Shown here: positions 6,198 through 9,356 of the stretch, piece after piece
Layout of the letters: every line of letters begins with the position of its first letter
Position numbering within the stretch: the stretch's first letter is position 1
NCBI GenBank assembly: GCA_004296865.1
Contig: SCVQ01000263.1
Span: 1-9,356, forward strand
DNA length: 9,356 bases
DNA from: Nitrospirota bacterium
GTDB lineage: Bacteria > Nitrospirota > Nitrospiria > Nitrospirales > Nitrospiraceae
Reading direction: 5' to 3'
Position numbers and translations under genes: made by a program
The notes under the pieces: generated by a model
The model's database searches: none
Seen by the model: the letters and a program-made list of their open reading frames with translations, nothing else
What the model was told of the DNA's origin: nothing

Positions 6198-6225
6198 GGC
6201 TGACAACTGATGGCTGACGGCTGGT
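6198..6225. repeat. Short heptamer repeat, four AGCC/GGCT-type units
   Basis: Plus strand reads GGCTGAC, AACTGAT, GGCTGAC, GGCTGGT as four consecutive 7-bp units. The minus strand shows the AGCCGTC/AGCCATC-type form of degenerate heptamer repeat found in intergenic regions of several bacterial groups. It lies in the 119-bp gap between the small His/Cys-rich gene and the beta-barrel gene. An adjacent weak hairpin, CAGCCT-CA-AGGCTG, spans 6189-6202 and overlaps the first unit. Function unknown. Confidence 0.5.
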
Positions 6226-6235
6226 TGAGTTCCGC

Positions 6236-6538
6236 TTAGATGGAGACAGGAGGGCCGCGGGTCGCGGGAGAAGAAAGCCGTAGCGTGTGGGGTTGCTGAT
6301 TGACAACAAGAACTGCAAGGGCCAGCAGCCCGACATAAGCCTGAAAATCGAAGGCCACGCCTTCCAGACTCTGCCCTGCGGCGCAGAGCCACGAGCAGAG
6401 GACGCTCGCATGGGTGGCGGCCTGGTGATGAGCGTGGTGCGCCGCATGGTCCAAGGCCTGGACATAGACCGCCCCGCTGAGGAGCAGCAGGCAGACCGTG
6501 AGGCCGACGGCGACAGACTGTTGAAGGACTCTACGCAT
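6236..6538 (-). CDS. Small His/Cys-rich membrane or secreted protein, function unknown
   Basis: A 100-residue protein from the ATG at 6538-6536. It begins with an arginine pair and a hydrophobic segment (about 7-25) like a signal peptide. A short His-rich stretch follows (His31, 34, 35, 37, 38, 43), then a C48-SWL-C52 pair and a second hydrophobic segment (about 67-79). It ends in a tail closing with RGPPVSI. The His cluster plus the Cys pair could bind a metal. The general build (signal, H-rich stretch, CxxxC, second helix, RGPP-like end) recalls DUF2946-type small proteins, but this is a weak impression. Start choice is uncertain. The ATG lacks a Shine-Dalgarno, whereas a GTG at 6595 has AGGA 9 nt upstream and would add 19 residues before the signal-like segment. 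I chose the ATG because it gives a clean signal peptide. It is the first gene of the minus-strand run and is divergent from secA. Confidence 0.6.
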   Translation of the reverse strand: MRRVLQQSVAVGLTVCLLLLSGAVYVQALDHAAHHAHHQAATHASVLCSWLCAAGQSLEGVAFDFQAYVGLLALAVLVVNQQPHTLRLSSPATRGPPVSI

Positions 6539-6630
6539 AGGGATATCGCCGGCAATGGTAGCGGGATAGGCAATCCATGTCAAGCTGAGAAGCACTGCGG
6601 CTTTTCCTGTAGGATTCCAGTCGAAATTCC

Positions 6631-6638
6631 TGTATACT
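6631..6638 (+). promoter_or_regulatory. Candidate secA promoter -10 (TG-TATACT)
   Basis: TATACT at 6633-6638, directly preceded by TG, lies about 50 nt before the secA ATG and would give a leader of roughly 40 nt. The -35 region at 17 bp (TAGGAT, 6610-6615) is poor. The same bases read TATACA on the minus strand (6637-6632) and could serve the divergent small-protein gene, so the region may be a shared bidirectional promoter. Confidence 0.4.
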
Positions 6639-6687
6639 GACTCATGTTCGTTGAAAATATGTCTTTAGTCTGAATGGGTTAGCACCA

Positions 6688-9356
<2,669 letters not shown>

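Overview
The window looks like chromosomal DNA of a Gram-negative bacterium with high GC (about 60% or more over most of it). Outer-membrane, periplasmic and Sec-pathway genes dominate. The gene repertoire, the SecA variant and an AGCC-type heptamer repeat would fit Nitrospirota (Nitrospira-like), but that placement is an inference from general resemblance and was not tested.

Layout from left to right. (1) Positions 1-231 hold the N-terminal end of an unrecognised minus-strand gene that is clearly AT-richer (about 47% GC by hand count). (2) Positions 301-410 hold a compact 100-bp element with inverted-repeat ends and a flanking CCTCC duplication, so a probable MITE or similar palindromic element. 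It sits directly against the stop codon of an HtrA/Deg protease gene. (3) Positions 410-2488 (minus) are a two-gene unit: a DsbA-like thiol oxidoreductase followed by a Deg-family serine protease. They lie in the same reading frame, separated by one amber codon, and the protease ribosome binding site overlaps that stop. (4) Positions 2578-3231 (plus) are a divergent Slp-family outer-membrane lipoprotein with an aromatic tail, fired from a short AT-rich intergenic region with two TATAAT boxes. (5) Positions 3297-6538 (minus) are a four-gene run. In transcription order these are a small His/Cys-rich membrane protein, an outer-membrane beta-barrel 'transporter' with an N-terminal Cys pair, a TlpA/ResA-like thioredoxin, and a nine-repeat TPR protein. 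(6) Positions 6688-9356 (plus) are secA, divergent from that run and cut by the right edge inside its C-terminal zinc-binding motif.

Functionally the window is a cell-envelope neighbourhood. SecA drives export, DsbA-like and TlpA-like proteins handle thiols in the periplasm, and the Deg protease performs periplasmic quality control. The Slp lipoprotein and the beta-barrel are envelope components. The least explained part is the four-gene run at 3297-6538. Its combination of a His/Cys-rich small protein, a barrel with a CGSVSC motif and a TlpA-type reductase suggests a metal- or redox-linked envelope module, but no biochemical role can be read directly. No tRNA, rRNA, CRISPR array or transposase gene was seen.
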